This document shows, one piece after another, positions 52,262-60,717 of a stretch of 64,000 bases of DNA. A program made the translations under genes and the position numbers. The first letter of the stretch is position 1, and every line of letters begins with the position of its first letter. Source of the DNA: Actinoplanes sp040639655 (lineage in GTDB: Bacteria > Actinomycetota > Actinomycetes > Mycobacteriales > Micromonosporaceae); contig NZ_JBFAAI010000015.1 in assembly GCF_040639655.1 (NCBI RefSeq), forward strand, positions 124,001 through 188,000, in the 5' to 3' direction. A model generated the notes under the pieces. The model was not told where the DNA came from. It saw only the letters and a list, made by a program, of their open reading frames with translations, and ran no database searches.

Positions 52262-52906
52262 ATGAGAGCTCTGATGGTGCGCGGCGGCTGGGACGGCCAC
52301 GAACCGGTCGCCTGCACCGAACTGTTCCGCGACCTGCTGACCGGCAACGGCTTCGAGGTGCACACGTCGGACACTTTGGACGTCTACACCGACCGGGATC
52401 TTCTCGCCGGGACGGATCTGATCATCCAGTGCTGGACCGGCGGCCGGTTCACCGCCGAGCAGGAGGAGGGTCTGGTCGGGCGGGTGCGGTCCGGCGCCGG
52501 ATTCGCCGGCTGGCACGGCGGGATTCTGGCCACCGGGTACGAGGCCTCGAGCTACCAGTTCATGATCGGTGGCCGGTTCCTGTGCCATCCGGGTGGCTTC
52601 GTCGACCACACCGTGGACATCAGCGGTGATCATCCGATCGTCGCTGGGCTGGAGAGCTTCCCCGTGCACACCGAGCAGTACTATTGCCATGTCGACCCGT
52701 CGCTCGAGGTGCTGGCCACCACCACGTTCGCCGGGCATCCGGAGGCGCCCGAGACTGCGGGTGCCGTCATGCCGGTCGTGTGGCTGCGCCGGTTCGGGGC
52801 GGGCCGGGTCTTCGTGTCCACGTTGGGCCACTCCCCCGACGATCTGCTGGTCCCGCAGACCCGTACGCTGACCGGCCGCGGCCTGCTCTGGGCGGCCGGC
52901 CGCTGA
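52262..52906 (+). CDS. ThuA-domain protein (class I glutamine amidotransferase-like)
   Basis: 214 residues. Flavodoxin-like ThuA fold: MRALMVRGGWDGHEP, TDLIIQCWTGGRF, GAGFAGWHGGI, FMIGGRFLCHPGG and TLGHSPDDL. Family members relate to trehalose utilisation and glycosidase-like or isomerase work on disaccharides; activity is uncertain. ATG 52262 is 6 nt after a TACGGT box, which excludes the longer upstream frame. Confidence 0.8.
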   Translation: MRALMVRGGWDGHEPVACTELFRDLLTGNGFEVHTSDTLDVYTDRDLLAGTDLIIQCWTGGRFTAEQEEGLVGRVRSGAGFAGWHGGILATGYEASSYQFMIGGRFLCHPGGFVDHTVDISGDHPIVAGLESFPVHTEQYYCHVDPSLEVLATTTFAGHPEAPETAGAVMPVVWLRRFGAGRVFVSTLGHSPDDLLVPQTRTLTGRGLLWAAGR

Positions 52907-52920
52907 CCGGTCAAGCCGGG

Positions 52921-52963
52921 GTCAGGCCGGTCCGGTCGGGGTCAGGCGGGTCAGGCCGGTCCG
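52921..52963. repeat. Short direct repeat GTCAGGCCGGTCCG
   Basis: Two identical 14-nt copies (52921-52934 and 52950-52963), with a further GTCAGGC between, in the convergent gap and running into the stop of the DUF3626 gene. Slippage-type expansion is the simplest reading. Confidence 0.4.
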
Positions 52964-53802
52964 CCGAACCGCGCCAGGTAATGCCAGACGCGTTTGAGGG
53001 ACTGCTGGTCGTACCGGCCGGTCCGGGCGGCGTCGCCGATGATCCGCGGGGTGAGGTGGCCGTCGACGGCGATCGCCGTGCCGAGCTCGACGAATTCGGG
53101 GCCGCGGTACTCGGGGTGGCGGCGCAGCTCGGCCACCGGCAGCCGCAGACCGGGATGCCACTCGACCGGGCACGCCAGACGGCAGGCAAGGGTCTCCACC
53201 TCGGTGCCGCGATAACTGGGGTCCAGGACCAGCGCCTCCACGTCACGGTCGAGGCGTACCGGGCCGTGCACGTGCGCCTCGACGTAGTCGTCGAGCATGT
53301 CCTGTTCGTCGGCGAGAGCCAGGTCGATCAGCGACATCCGGCCGGCCACCGCGAACGCCGACGGTTGCAGGTAGCTGTCCGGATAGCAGAACGTGGACCG
53401 GGCGACGGCGTCAGCGGTCAGCCGCAGATGGGCCGATCCGAACCGGGGCGCGCCGCCGACCGGCCGGAGACGGAAGTTCAAGGCGCCGTAGACCGGCCGC
53501 AGAGGTGCCGGGGCCTCGTCGTAGCAGCCGCCGAACATCCGCTGCTCCCACAGCCAGCGGTCGCCGCCGGGGTACGCGGTCAGCCCGCCGTTGCCGGTGC
53601 CGGTCACGAACTGGGACAGATAGGTGCCGCCGTCGGCGAGTTCCCGCAGCACGTGGCGCCCCGCGTTGACCCGGTCGGGGTGGAAGTTGAGCGTCACCCG
53701 CAGCGCGGGATCCACCGGCGGCCCGGCCGACAGTCCGGTGACATGTTGCAGCGCGCGCACGGCGTACGGATGCAGATCGTCCGGGAGAACCATGTGGATC
53801 AT
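52951..53802 (-). CDS. DUF3626 protein
   Basis: 283 residues, soluble. DUF3626 pattern: VTLNFHPDRVNAGRHVLREL, GTYLSQFVTGTGNGGLTAYPGGDRWLWE (in two parts), FCYPDSYLQPSAFAV and DDYVEAHVHGPVRLDRD. Found in bacteria without known role. Start uncertain: ATG 53802 or 53793, or 53871 further up; a TATGAC box at 53857-53862 (reverse) favours the two short forms. Confidence 0.7.
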   Translation of the reverse strand: MIHMVLPDDLHPYAVRALQHVTGLSAGPPVDPALRVTLNFHPDRVNAGRHVLRELADGGTYLSQFVTGTGNGGLTAYPGGDRWLWEQRMFGGCYDEAPAPLRPVYGALNFRLRPVGGAPRFGSAHLRLTADAVARSTFCYPDSYLQPSAFAVAGRMSLIDLALADEQDMLDDYVEAHVHGPVRLDRDVEALVLDPSYRGTEVETLACRLACPVEWHPGLRLPVAELRRHPEYRGPEFVELGTAIAVDGHLTPRIIGDAARTGRYDQQSLKRVWHYLARFGGPA

Positions 53803-53880
53803 CCTGCCGAACCCCGGATCCGCGACGAAACCCGTTTTTGCGAGTGCGGAATTGTCATACCCGCGGGGCATGATGGCGTC

Positions 53881-54183
53881 GTGACATCGTCCGCTGGGGA
53901 GCTTCTCGCCGCCGTCGTGGCGCGTGCCGTCGCCGACTTCGCCGGCCGCAACGCCTACGTGCGCGGCGGCAGCGCGGTCCACGCGGTCGCCACGGTGCGC
54001 TGGATCTCGGAGCTCGAGGTCCCGGCTCCGCTGTGTCACGTCGGTGTCAGCGGCGGTGAGCTGGCCGCGCTGCGCCCGACCAGCCTGCCGGTCACCTGCC
54101 GCCGCTGCCTGCGGCGTCAGGGCGCCGACGAGCTGGCCGCCCTCCCGCTCACCGAGCAACTCACCCTGTTCCCCCGCCGCTGA
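53881..54183 (+). CDS. Small protein with C-terminal Cys motif
   Basis: 100 residues, unknown family. N-terminal helix (LLAAVVARAVADFAGRNAYV), a middle strand region (VATVRWISELEV), and cysteines in LCHVGV and VTCRRCLRRQGADEL, suggestive of a small zinc knuckle. GTG 53881 is 6 nt after CATGAT. Divergent from the DUF3626 gene; the next small gene follows after 33 nt. Confidence 0.55.
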   Translation: MTSSAGELLAAVVARAVADFAGRNAYVRGGSAVHAVATVRWISELEVPAPLCHVGVSGGELAALRPTSLPVTCRRCLRRQGADELAALPLTEQLTLFPRR

Positions 54184-54216
54184 CCCTGTTCCCCGCCACC
54201 GACGGAAAGGCAGACC

Positions 54217-54459
54217 GTGGTCCCGTTCACCGAGCCCCTCAGCGACTTCCCGCCGCCGCCTTCCGGCGGGTCCCGCCCCGTCGTGGTCCCGCTCCTCTTC
54301 TCCGGCCCGGCGGACGAGCACACCGGCGAGTCGCCGGGCGCCGCCGCTCCGGGCTTCCGGCAGTTCAGCCCGGTGGAGAGCCCGTTCCACCCGGCGGAGA
54401 GCCCGTCCCACCCGGCGGAAAGCCCGTCCCACCCGGCGGAGAGCGAGGCTCCCCGGTGA
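54217..54459 (+). CDS. Small Pro/Ser-rich protein with heptapeptide repeats
   Basis: 80 residues, unknown. After a proline-rich start (DFPPPPSGGSRPVVVPLLF), the C-terminal third is a threefold heptad (H-P-A-E-S-P-S). GGAAAGG 6 nt before the GTG is a good ribosome site. The repeat units are 21 nt long and keep the frame. Likely disordered. Confidence 0.45.
   Translation: MVPFTEPLSDFPPPPSGGSRPVVVPLLFSGPADEHTGESPGAAAPGFRQFSPVESPFHPAESPSHPAESPSHPAESEAPR
54381..54443 (+). repeat. Three tandem 21-nt repeats inside the small gene
   Basis: Units at 54381-54401, 54402-54422 and 54423-54443, of the form CCCGTCCCACCCGGCGGAGAG with one or two differences each. The period is a whole number of codons, so copy-number change would not shift the frame. 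A weaker partial copy precedes them. Confidence 0.7.
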
Positions 54460-54534
54460 TCGAGGGCATGTGCAGGCACGAGCGCAGACCGCCGGGGCAG
54501 GGTTCACCGTCCCCGGCGGTCTACGCGAAGGGTC

Positions 54535-55452
54535 TCACTCCAGCGCGCCCTTGATCTTGTTGACGACGTTGGCGACGCCCTGCGCGTGCGCGCCCGCGCC
54601 GGTTCCCGGCTTGCCCTTGCCCATCGAGCCGTCGTATGTGACGTACAGCTTGGGGTCGGGCGCCGGCCCGAGGGGCCGGTCGTCGGTGAGCGGCTGCGCG
54701 TCCGGAACGTAGACGATCTCGTCCTTCCCGTTCAGTGCGGGACCGCGCGCCCACCGGCCCTCCCCGGCCCTGCTCTCCGGGTCGAAGCTGTAGAACGTGT
54801 GGTTCGCCTCGGGGTGCTCGTTCTCGGCGTTGGAGTCCTCGAGACCGTTCTCGGTGAAGCCGTCCTCGATCAGCTGCTCGATCCCGAGGAGCCACTGCTG
54901 CTGGTGGTACGTGTCGCGGGCCAGGTTGAACGCCAGCATGTCCTTGACCCCGCGGTCGTCGGTCATGTTGTAGACGCGGCTGGTCATCAGCCGGCTCTGT
55001 GCCTCGGCGGCCACGTTGGACCGGAAGTCACTGAGCAGGTTGCCGCTGGCCACGATGTACCCGGTGTTCCACGGCGTGCCTTCGGAGTCACGGGGCAGGG
55101 CGCTGCCACCGCTGACGATGGCGTGCTGCGGGCTCATTCCGCCGAGCACCGCGGCCAGCAGCGGATTCGCGGCGGCGGCCTTCTCGGTGGCCTCACCCGG
55201 GGCGCCTTCGAGGAGCCGGGCCAGCATGGTGGTGAGCATCTCGACGTGACCGATCTCCTCGGTCGCGATGTCCATGATCATGTCCTTGTACTTGCCGGGC
55301 ACCCGGCACGACCAGCCCTGCCAGAGGTACTGCATCATCACGGTCATCTCGCCGAACTGGCCACCGACCAGCTCCTGCATCTTGCGCGCCAGCAATGCGT
55401 CCGGCTTCTCCGGCTTGGCCTGGAACTGCAGGTGGTCGACGTGCTTGAACAT
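54535..55452 (-). CDS. Manganese catalase
   Basis: 305 residues. Ferritin-like dimanganese core: GGQFGEMTVMMQYLWQGW (first Glu), ATEEIGHVEMLTTML (Glu and His pair), NVAAEAQSRLM and LARDTYHQQQWLLGIE (second Glu/His set). Converts hydrogen peroxide to water and oxygen in the cytoplasm. ATG 55452 has GAGGAG 6 nt upstream; a GTG one codon earlier is less likely. It stands divergent from an Nramp transporter gene, 113 nt apart, so manganese uptake and use are linked. Confidence 0.95.
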   Translation of the reverse strand: MFKHVDHLQFQAKPEKPDALLARKMQELVGGQFGEMTVMMQYLWQGWSCRVPGKYKDMIMDIATEEIGHVEMLTTMLARLLEGAPGEATEKAAAANPLLAAVLGGMSPQHAIVSGGSALPRDSEGTPWNTGYIVASGNLLSDFRSNVAAEAQSRLMTSRVYNMTDDRGVKDMLAFNLARDTYHQQQWLLGIEQLIEDGFTENGLEDSNAENEHPEANHTFYSFDPESRAGEGRWARGPALNGKDEIVYVPDAQPLTDDRPLGPAPDPKLYVTYDGSMGKGKPGTGAGAHAQGVANVVNKIKGALE

Positions 55453-55565
55453 CACGTGCTCCTCTCGGGTACGGACTTGCTCGCCGATCCAGCTACCCGC
55501 CTCGATGGCCCGGTGAGGTCGCCCGCGGCCCGGACGGGCCCGGCGGGCGGGGCAACCCGGGCCAC

Positions 55566-56807
55566 ATGGTGGTTCTCGACCTAGCCCTTCCTTTGAAGAA
55601 CCGTGTGGTCCGCGTGGCGCCGTGGTTCGGCCCCGCTTTCGTGGCCGCGATCGCCTACGCCGATCCGGGCAACTTCGCCACCAACTTCACCGCCGGAGCG
55701 ACCTCCGGTTACCTGCTGGTCTGGGTGATCGTGACGGCGAACCTGATGGCGATGCTGATCCAGTCGCTGTCGGCGAAACTGGGCCTGGTCACCGGACGCG
55801 ACCTGCCGGAGCTGTGCCGGGAACATCTGCCCCGGCCGGTGGCGCGCGGGCTGTGGGTGCAGGCCGAACTGGTGGCGATGGCCACCGACCTCGCCGAGAT
55901 CGTGGGCGGGGCGGTCGCACTGTATCTGCTGTTCGGCATGCCACTGCCGCTCGGCGGGCTGGTCACCTGTGTGGTGGCGTTCGCGCTGCTGGAACTGCAC
56001 CGTCGTGGCGTACGCCGGTTCGAGACGGTGATCGGGGCCCTGCTCGGGGTGATCCTGCTCGGCTTCCTCTACAACGCGCTGCGTTCGGGCGCCGATCCGG
56101 CTGCCTTCGCCTCCGGTCTGGTGCCGTCGTTCGAGGGCACCGACACGGTGCTGCTCGCCACCGGCATCCTCGGCGCCACGGTCATGCCGCACGTGATCTA
56201 CCTGCATTCGGCCCTCACCAAGTCCCGTGCCCCGGCGGCCGCCGACCCGGCCCGGCGGCGGGAGGCGATCCGCTGCCAGCGTGCCGACACGTTGCTGGCG
56301 CTGGGCATGGCCGGCCTGGTCAACCTCGCGATGCTGGTGGTTGCCGCCCAATTGTTCTTCGGTTCGTCGATCGGCGGCACCGACACCCTGGAGGGCATCC
56401 ATGCCGGGCTCGGGTCGGCGCTGGACGGGCATGCGGCGCTGGCGTTCGCGATCGCCCTGCTCGCCTCCGGGCTGGCGTCCTCGGGTGTCGGCACCTACGC
56501 GGGCCAGGTGGTGATGCAGGGCTTCATCGGCCGTAGCATCCCGCTGCTGGTCCGCCGGCTGGTCACGATGGCCCCGGCGATGGCGGTGCTGCTGATCGGT
56601 GCCGATCCGACGGCCGCTCTCGTCTGGTCCCAGGTCGTGCTGTCGTTCGGAGTGCCGTTCGCGCTGGTTCCCCTGATCTGGCTGACCCGCCGCCGGGATG
56701 TGCTCGGCGATCAGGTGAACCGGCCGGTGACCACGGTCACCGCGTCGGCGGCGGCTGCCCTGATCATCGCCCTGAACTGTTTCCTGGTGGTGAGAATGCT
56801 CGGTTGA
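55566..56807 (+). CDS. Nramp-family divalent metal (manganese) transporter
   Basis: 413 residues, about 11 membrane helices. TM1 metal motif D33-PGN36 (AYADPGNFATN) and TM6 motif M207-P-H209 (GATVMPHVIYLHSAL) are both present, with TM3 ELVAMATDLAEIVGGA: a true metal transporter, MntH type. Its place opposite manganese catalase supports manganese as substrate. No clear MntR box was seen in the 113-nt shared region. Confidence 0.9.
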   Translation: MVVLDLALPLKNRVVRVAPWFGPAFVAAIAYADPGNFATNFTAGATSGYLLVWVIVTANLMAMLIQSLSAKLGLVTGRDLPELCREHLPRPVARGLWVQAELVAMATDLAEIVGGAVALYLLFGMPLPLGGLVTCVVAFALLELHRRGVRRFETVIGALLGVILLGFLYNALRSGADPAAFASGLVPSFEGTDTVLLATGILGATVMPHVIYLHSALTKSRAPAAADPARRREAIRCQRADTLLALGMAGLVNLAMLVVAAQLFFGSSIGGTDTLEGIHAGLGSALDGHAALAFAIALLASGLASSGVGTYAGQVVMQGFIGRSIPLLVRRLVTMAPAMAVLLIGADPTAALVWSQVVLSFGVPFALVPLIWLTRRRDVLGDQVNRPVTTVTASAAAALIIALNCFLVVRMLG

Positions 56808-56844
56808 GCCGTTCAGGACGGGGAAGCCGGGCGCGCATGCCGAC

Positions 56845-57489
56845 CTATATCAGCCCGGCGCTGCCGGCCAGAGCGGACGCCTCGGCCCGGCTGGAGACGC
56901 GTAGTTTCCGCAGCAGCGCCGCGGTCAGGCGCTTCACGGTCCGTTCCGACACGTGCAACCGGGCGGCGATCTCCACCGTGGACGTGCCGCTCGCGATCAT
57001 CCGGAGCAGATCCTGGTCGGCCGCGTCCAGTGAATCGGTGACGACGGGCGCCGTACGCCGCGGATCCTGTTCGATCAGCGCGGCGAGCAGATTCTCCGGC
57101 AGCACCACCCAGCCGTCGATCGCCGACAGCAGCGGCTGGAGCAGGTCGGCGGCGTCGCTGCTCTTCGGCAGGAACCCGCTCGCTCCGGCCCGCAGCGCGT
57201 CAATCGCGACCGAGGGGTCCTCGTCGCCGGACATGGCGAGCACGCGGGCCCTCGGTGCGGCCCGCCGTACCGACTGGATCGCCCGGATCCCGCCGGGCGC
57301 CGGCATGTGCAGGTCGACGAGCACGATGTCCGGCACGGCATGGCGCACCACGCTTGCGGCGTACGCCGCGTCACCAGCGGTCGCCACCACACTCGCCCGG
57401 CCCTGGCTCACCTCGGGCAGGAGCAGTTCCAGTCCCCGTACGAAAAGGTTGTGATCATCGATGACCGCCACTCGGATCCCGGTACGCAT
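56845..57489 (-). CDS. NarL/FixJ-type response regulator
   Basis: 214 residues. Receiver with D11-D12, phosphoacceptor D59 (VLVDLHMPAPGG), K109 (FLPKSS), and a C-terminal LuxR-like HTH (IASGTSTVEIAARLHVSERT, VKRLTAALLRKLRVSS). Divergent from a histidine kinase gene; only 30 nt separate the two starts, so promoters must overlap the coding 5' ends or be leaderless. ATG 57489 is where the receiver begins. Confidence 0.85.
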   Translation of the reverse strand: MRTGIRVAVIDDHNLFVRGLELLLPEVSQGRASVVATAGDAAYAASVVRHAVPDIVLVDLHMPAPGGIRAIQSVRRAAPRARVLAMSGDEDPSVAIDALRAGASGFLPKSSDAADLLQPLLSAIDGWVVLPENLLAALIEQDPRRTAPVVTDSLDAADQDLLRMIASGTSTVEIAARLHVSERTVKRLTAALLRKLRVSSRAEASALAGSAGLI

Positions 57490-57519
57490 GGCGCCCGGTT
57501 GCCCGTCCCGGAGCCGGTC

Positions 57520-58170
57520 ATGCGACTGAGTTTCCGGCGTGCCGCACCCGACCCGGATCAGCTGCTGGTACGCACCGTCTGTCACGAACTGCGGCCACCG
57601 ATGACGATGCTGTCCGGGCTGATCCGGGCTCTCGAGAACGAGCCGCCCGAACCGCGCCGCGGCGAGTTGACCCGCCTGGCCGCCGAGCATGCCGCCTATG
57701 CCGAGGCGGTCCTGGGTCAGATCGCGGCCGCCGCGCGGGGCGGGACGGGCGACCGGCCGGCCGCCGCACCGCTCGGCACGTTCCTGTCCTCGGCCGCCAA
57801 GAGCGCGCCGCCGGGGCTGCTCGCGGTGACCGCCACCCGGTCGGCGCTGCACTGGCCGGTTCATCCTTGGCACACCCGGCAGATCCTGATCAATCTGATC
57901 GGCAACGCGGTACGCCATTCGCGCGGCCCGGTCCGGCTGCGGTCCGCGGTGCGTGCCCGGCGGCTGCGTCTCGCCGTCATCGACCAGGGCGGCCCCACCG
58001 CGGTCCTCCGCGCCGCGCTGGAGCGCCGGACGCCGCCGCCCGGCGACCACGGGGTCGGCCTGTGGGTGGTGCGTCAGCGGCTGGCGGACCTCGGCGGGAC
58101 GGTCCGGGCCAGAGCGCTGCACCCGAGCGGGCTCGCGATGGAGGTCACGCTGCCGCGATACCGGGGTTGA
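57520..58170 (+). CDS. Soluble sensor histidine kinase, minimal
   Basis: 216 residues with no membrane or sensor domain. H22 in VCHELRPPMTMLSGLI is the HisKA-type phospho-histidine; ATPase N box NLIGNAVRHS with N129, G1-like DQGGP and G2 GDHGVGLWVVRQRLADLGG follow. The family usually pairs with OmpR regulators, yet here it faces a NarL regulator. GGAG 6 nt before the ATG. The input must come through another protein. Confidence 0.8.
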   Translation: MRLSFRRAAPDPDQLLVRTVCHELRPPMTMLSGLIRALENEPPEPRRGELTRLAAEHAAYAEAVLGQIAAAARGGTGDRPAAAPLGTFLSSAAKSAPPGLLAVTATRSALHWPVHPWHTRQILINLIGNAVRHSRGPVRLRSAVRARRLRLAVIDQGGPTAVLRAALERRTPPPGDHGVGLWVVRQRLADLGGTVRARALHPSGLAMEVTLPRYRG

Positions 58171-58226
58171 CCCCCGCAGGCCCGGGTCCGGCCCGCGCGG
58201 GCCATCGGCCGGGGCACACCGGCAGC

Positions 58227-58400
58227 ATGAGAACGGACCACGTCATTCGTACGTCCCTGTTGTCCGCCTGGCTGGTGGCTCTGCTCCTGCAGGCACCGAT
58301 GGACGCGCGGACCGGCCTGATCGGTGTCGCGATCGCGTTCCTCGGTGCGGCCCAGGTGCTACGGAGCCGGGTCACCGCCGCACGCGTGCAGAAGCCCTGA
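58227..58400 (+). CDS. Small two-helix membrane protein
   Basis: 57 residues: two hydrophobic helices (LLSAWLVALLLQAP and TGLIGVAIAFLGAAQVL) joined by a short MDAR loop, basic C-terminus. No family known. It follows the histidine kinase gene by 56 nt on the same strand, so it might be the kinase's membrane partner; this is speculation from position. Confidence 0.5.
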   Translation: MRTDHVIRTSLLSAWLVALLLQAPMDARTGLIGVAIAFLGAAQVLRSRVTAARVQKP

Positions 58401-58529
58401 GGAGGGCGCCCCGGGTCCGGCCGGCTCAACCTGCGGTTCCGATGCAGGTCGCAGGCTTGATCGCCAGGAACGAGGGTAGACATCCGCCCGCGATGAAAAG
58501 ATCACTGCGGGTGAGGGAGCAGGTACACG

Positions 58530-60632
58530 ATGTTGATCTGGCCGGGGAACCCGTATCCGCTGGGAGCCACTTTCGACGGGGGCGGCACGAACTTCGCGCT
58601 GTTCTCCGAGATCGCCGAGCGCGTGGAGTTGTGCCTGTTCGACGACGACGGCCGGGAGACCCGGATCGACCTGCCGGAACGGGAGGCGCTGATCTGGCAC
58701 GGGTATGTGCCGCGGGTGGTGCCGGGCCAGCGGTACGGCTTCCGGGTGCACGGCCCGTACGACCCGTCGCAGGGTTTGCGGTGCAATCCGTCGAAGCTGC
58801 TGCTCGACCCGTACGCGAAGGCGATCGACGGTGACTATGCGTGGGAGCAGGCGCTGTTCGCCTACGGGTTCGACGATCCGGATTCCCGCAACGACGACGA
58901 CTCCGCACCGTTCACACCCCGGTCGGTGGTGGTCAACCCGTATTTCGACTGGGGCAACGACCGGCCGCTGCGTACGCCGTTCCACCAGACGGTGATCTAC
59001 GAGGCGCACGTCAAGGGGATGACGATGCAGCATCCCGGTATCCCGGACGACGTCCGCGGGACGTACTCCGGCCTCGCCCACCCGGTGATGATCAGGCACT
59101 TGAAGCGGCTGGGCGTCACCGCGGTCGAGCTGATGCCGGTGCACCAGTTCGTCCACGACAACGGCGGCGCCAACTACTGGGGTTACAACACGATCGGGTT
59201 CTTCGCGCCGCACAACGGCTACTCGTCCTTCGGGTGCCGGGGCGGGCAGGTGCAGGAGTTCAAGGCCATGGTGAAGACGCTGCACTCGCAGGGTATCGAG
59301 GTGATCCTGGACGTCGTCTACAACCACACGGCCGAGGGCAACCACCTCGGTCCGACGTTGTCGTTCCGGGGCATCGACAACCCGGCCTACTACCGGCTGG
59401 TGGACGAGGACAAGCGCTACTACTACGACACGACCGGCACCGGGAACAGCCTCAACGTCCGGCATCACGAGTCGCTGCGGCTGATCATGGACTCGCTGCG
59501 GTACTGGGTGATCGAGATGCACGTCGACGGTTTCCGGTTCGACCTGGCCGCCTCGCTGGCCCGGGAGTTCCACGCGGTGGACCGGCTGGCGGCGTTCTTC
59601 GACCTGGTCAATCAGGACCCGGTGGTGTCGCAGGTCAAGCTGATCGCCGAGCCGTGGGACGTCGGTGACGGCGGCTACCAGGTGGGCGGGTTCCCGCCGA
59701 ACTGGACGGAGTGGAACGGCAAGTACCGCGACTCGATCCGCGACTTCTGGCGCGGTGAGCCGTCCAGCCTCGGCGAGTTCGCGTCCCGGTTCACCGGCAG
59801 CTCCGACCTCTATCAGGACGACGGCCGGCGCCCGATCGCGTCGATCAACTTCGTGACCGCGCACGACGGGTTCACCCTGCACGACCTGGTGTCGTACAAC
59901 GAGAAGCACAACGACGCCAACGGTGAGGACAACCGGGACGGCGAGAGCCACAACCGGTCGTGGAACTGCGGCGTCGAGGGCGAGACCGACGACCCCGGGA
60001 TCAACGTGCTCCGGGAACGGCAGAAGCGCAACTTCCTGGCCACCCTGCTGCTGAGCCAGGGCGTGCCGATGATCGCGCACGGCGACGAACTCGGGCGCAC
60101 GCAGCGGGGCAACAACAACGTCTACTGCCAGGACAGCGACATCTCCTGGATCGACTGGAAGAACGCGAGCCGGTACGACGTGCTCACGTCCTTCACCCGG
60201 CAGCTCACCACGCTGCGGGCCGACCATCCGCTCTTCCGGCGGCGGCGATTCTTCACCGGCGAGTCCACGGGTGACGCGAACCTGCCGGGCATCGCCTGGC
60301 TGCGCCACGACAGCGGGCCCATGGAGGAGACGGATTGGGCGGCGCACGACGTGCGTACCATCGCCGTGTTCCTGAACGGGGAAGGCATTCACGAGCCGGA
60401 CGAACTGGGCGGACGGATCGTCGACGACTCGTTCCTGCTGCTGTTCAACGCCTCGGCCGAGCCGGTCGAGTTCCTTCTGCCCGAGGAGGCGTACGGGCAA
60501 ATGTGGGAGATCGTGCTGGACACCGCAGACCCCCTGTGCGCCACCCACGCCGGGCCGGACGGCATCGTCAAGGCGCAGACCGGTGTCCGAACCACCGACC
60601 GGAGCGTCATGGTGCTGCGCCGCCGGTACTGA
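58530..60632 (+). CDS. glgX: Glycogen debranching enzyme GlgX
   Basis: 700 residues. N-terminal CBM48 (NPYPLGATFDGGGTNFALFS), then the GH13 barrel: DVVYNHT (region I), DGFRFDLAA with nucleophile D338 (region II), LIAEPWD with E374 (region III) and TAHDGFTLHDL (region IV), followed by a C-terminal beta domain. It cuts alpha-1,6 branches left after phosphorylase action, giving maltotetraose-size pieces. GAGGGAG about 9 nt before the ATG. No treYZ or glgB adjacent. Confidence 0.95.
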   Translation: MLIWPGNPYPLGATFDGGGTNFALFSEIAERVELCLFDDDGRETRIDLPEREALIWHGYVPRVVPGQRYGFRVHGPYDPSQGLRCNPSKLLLDPYAKAIDGDYAWEQALFAYGFDDPDSRNDDDSAPFTPRSVVVNPYFDWGNDRPLRTPFHQTVIYEAHVKGMTMQHPGIPDDVRGTYSGLAHPVMIRHLKRLGVTAVELMPVHQFVHDNGGANYWGYNTIGFFAPHNGYSSFGCRGGQVQEFKAMVKTLHSQGIEVILDVVYNHTAEGNHLGPTLSFRGIDNPAYYRLVDEDKRYYYDTTGTGNSLNVRHHESLRLIMDSLRYWVIEMHVDGFRFDLAASLAREFHAVDRLAAFFDLVNQDPVVSQVKLIAEPWDVGDGGYQVGGFPPNWTEWNGKYRDSIRDFWRGEPSSLGEFASRFTGSSDLYQDDGRRPIASINFVTAHDGFTLHDLVSYNEKHNDANGEDNRDGESHNRSWNCGVEGETDDPGINVLRERQKRNFLATLLLSQGVPMIAHGDELGRTQRGNNNVYCQDSDISWIDWKNASRYDVLTSFTRQLTTLRADHPLFRRRRFFTGESTGDANLPGIAWLRHDSGPMEETDWAAHDVRTIAVFLNGEGIHEPDELGGRIVDDSFLLLFNASAEPVEFLLPEEAYGQMWEIVLDTADPLCATHAGPDGIVKAQTGVRTTDRSVMVLRRRY

Positions 60633-60648
60633 CCGGGCGTCCGCATGG

Positions 60649-60674
60649 CTACGCCCTACCGGCCCGGTGCCGAT
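60649..60674 (+). promoter_or_regulatory. FliA-like promoter candidate of the second chemoreceptor gene
   Basis: CTAC (60649-60652), 16 nt, then GCCGAT (60669-60674), about 43 nt above the ATG. Compared with CTCA-N15-17-GCCGAA it has two -35 and one -10 mismatches. The first chemoreceptor gene has the same N16 spacing. Confidence 0.35.
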
Positions 60675-60717
60675 GGTGTAAGCAGCAGAGCTTTTCCATG
60701 CGGCAGACAGGTGTCCG

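Noticed and set aside
54381..54443. Tandem repeats as a CRISPR array
   Set aside because: Repeats are contiguous with no spacers and lie inside a coding frame with codon-sized period.
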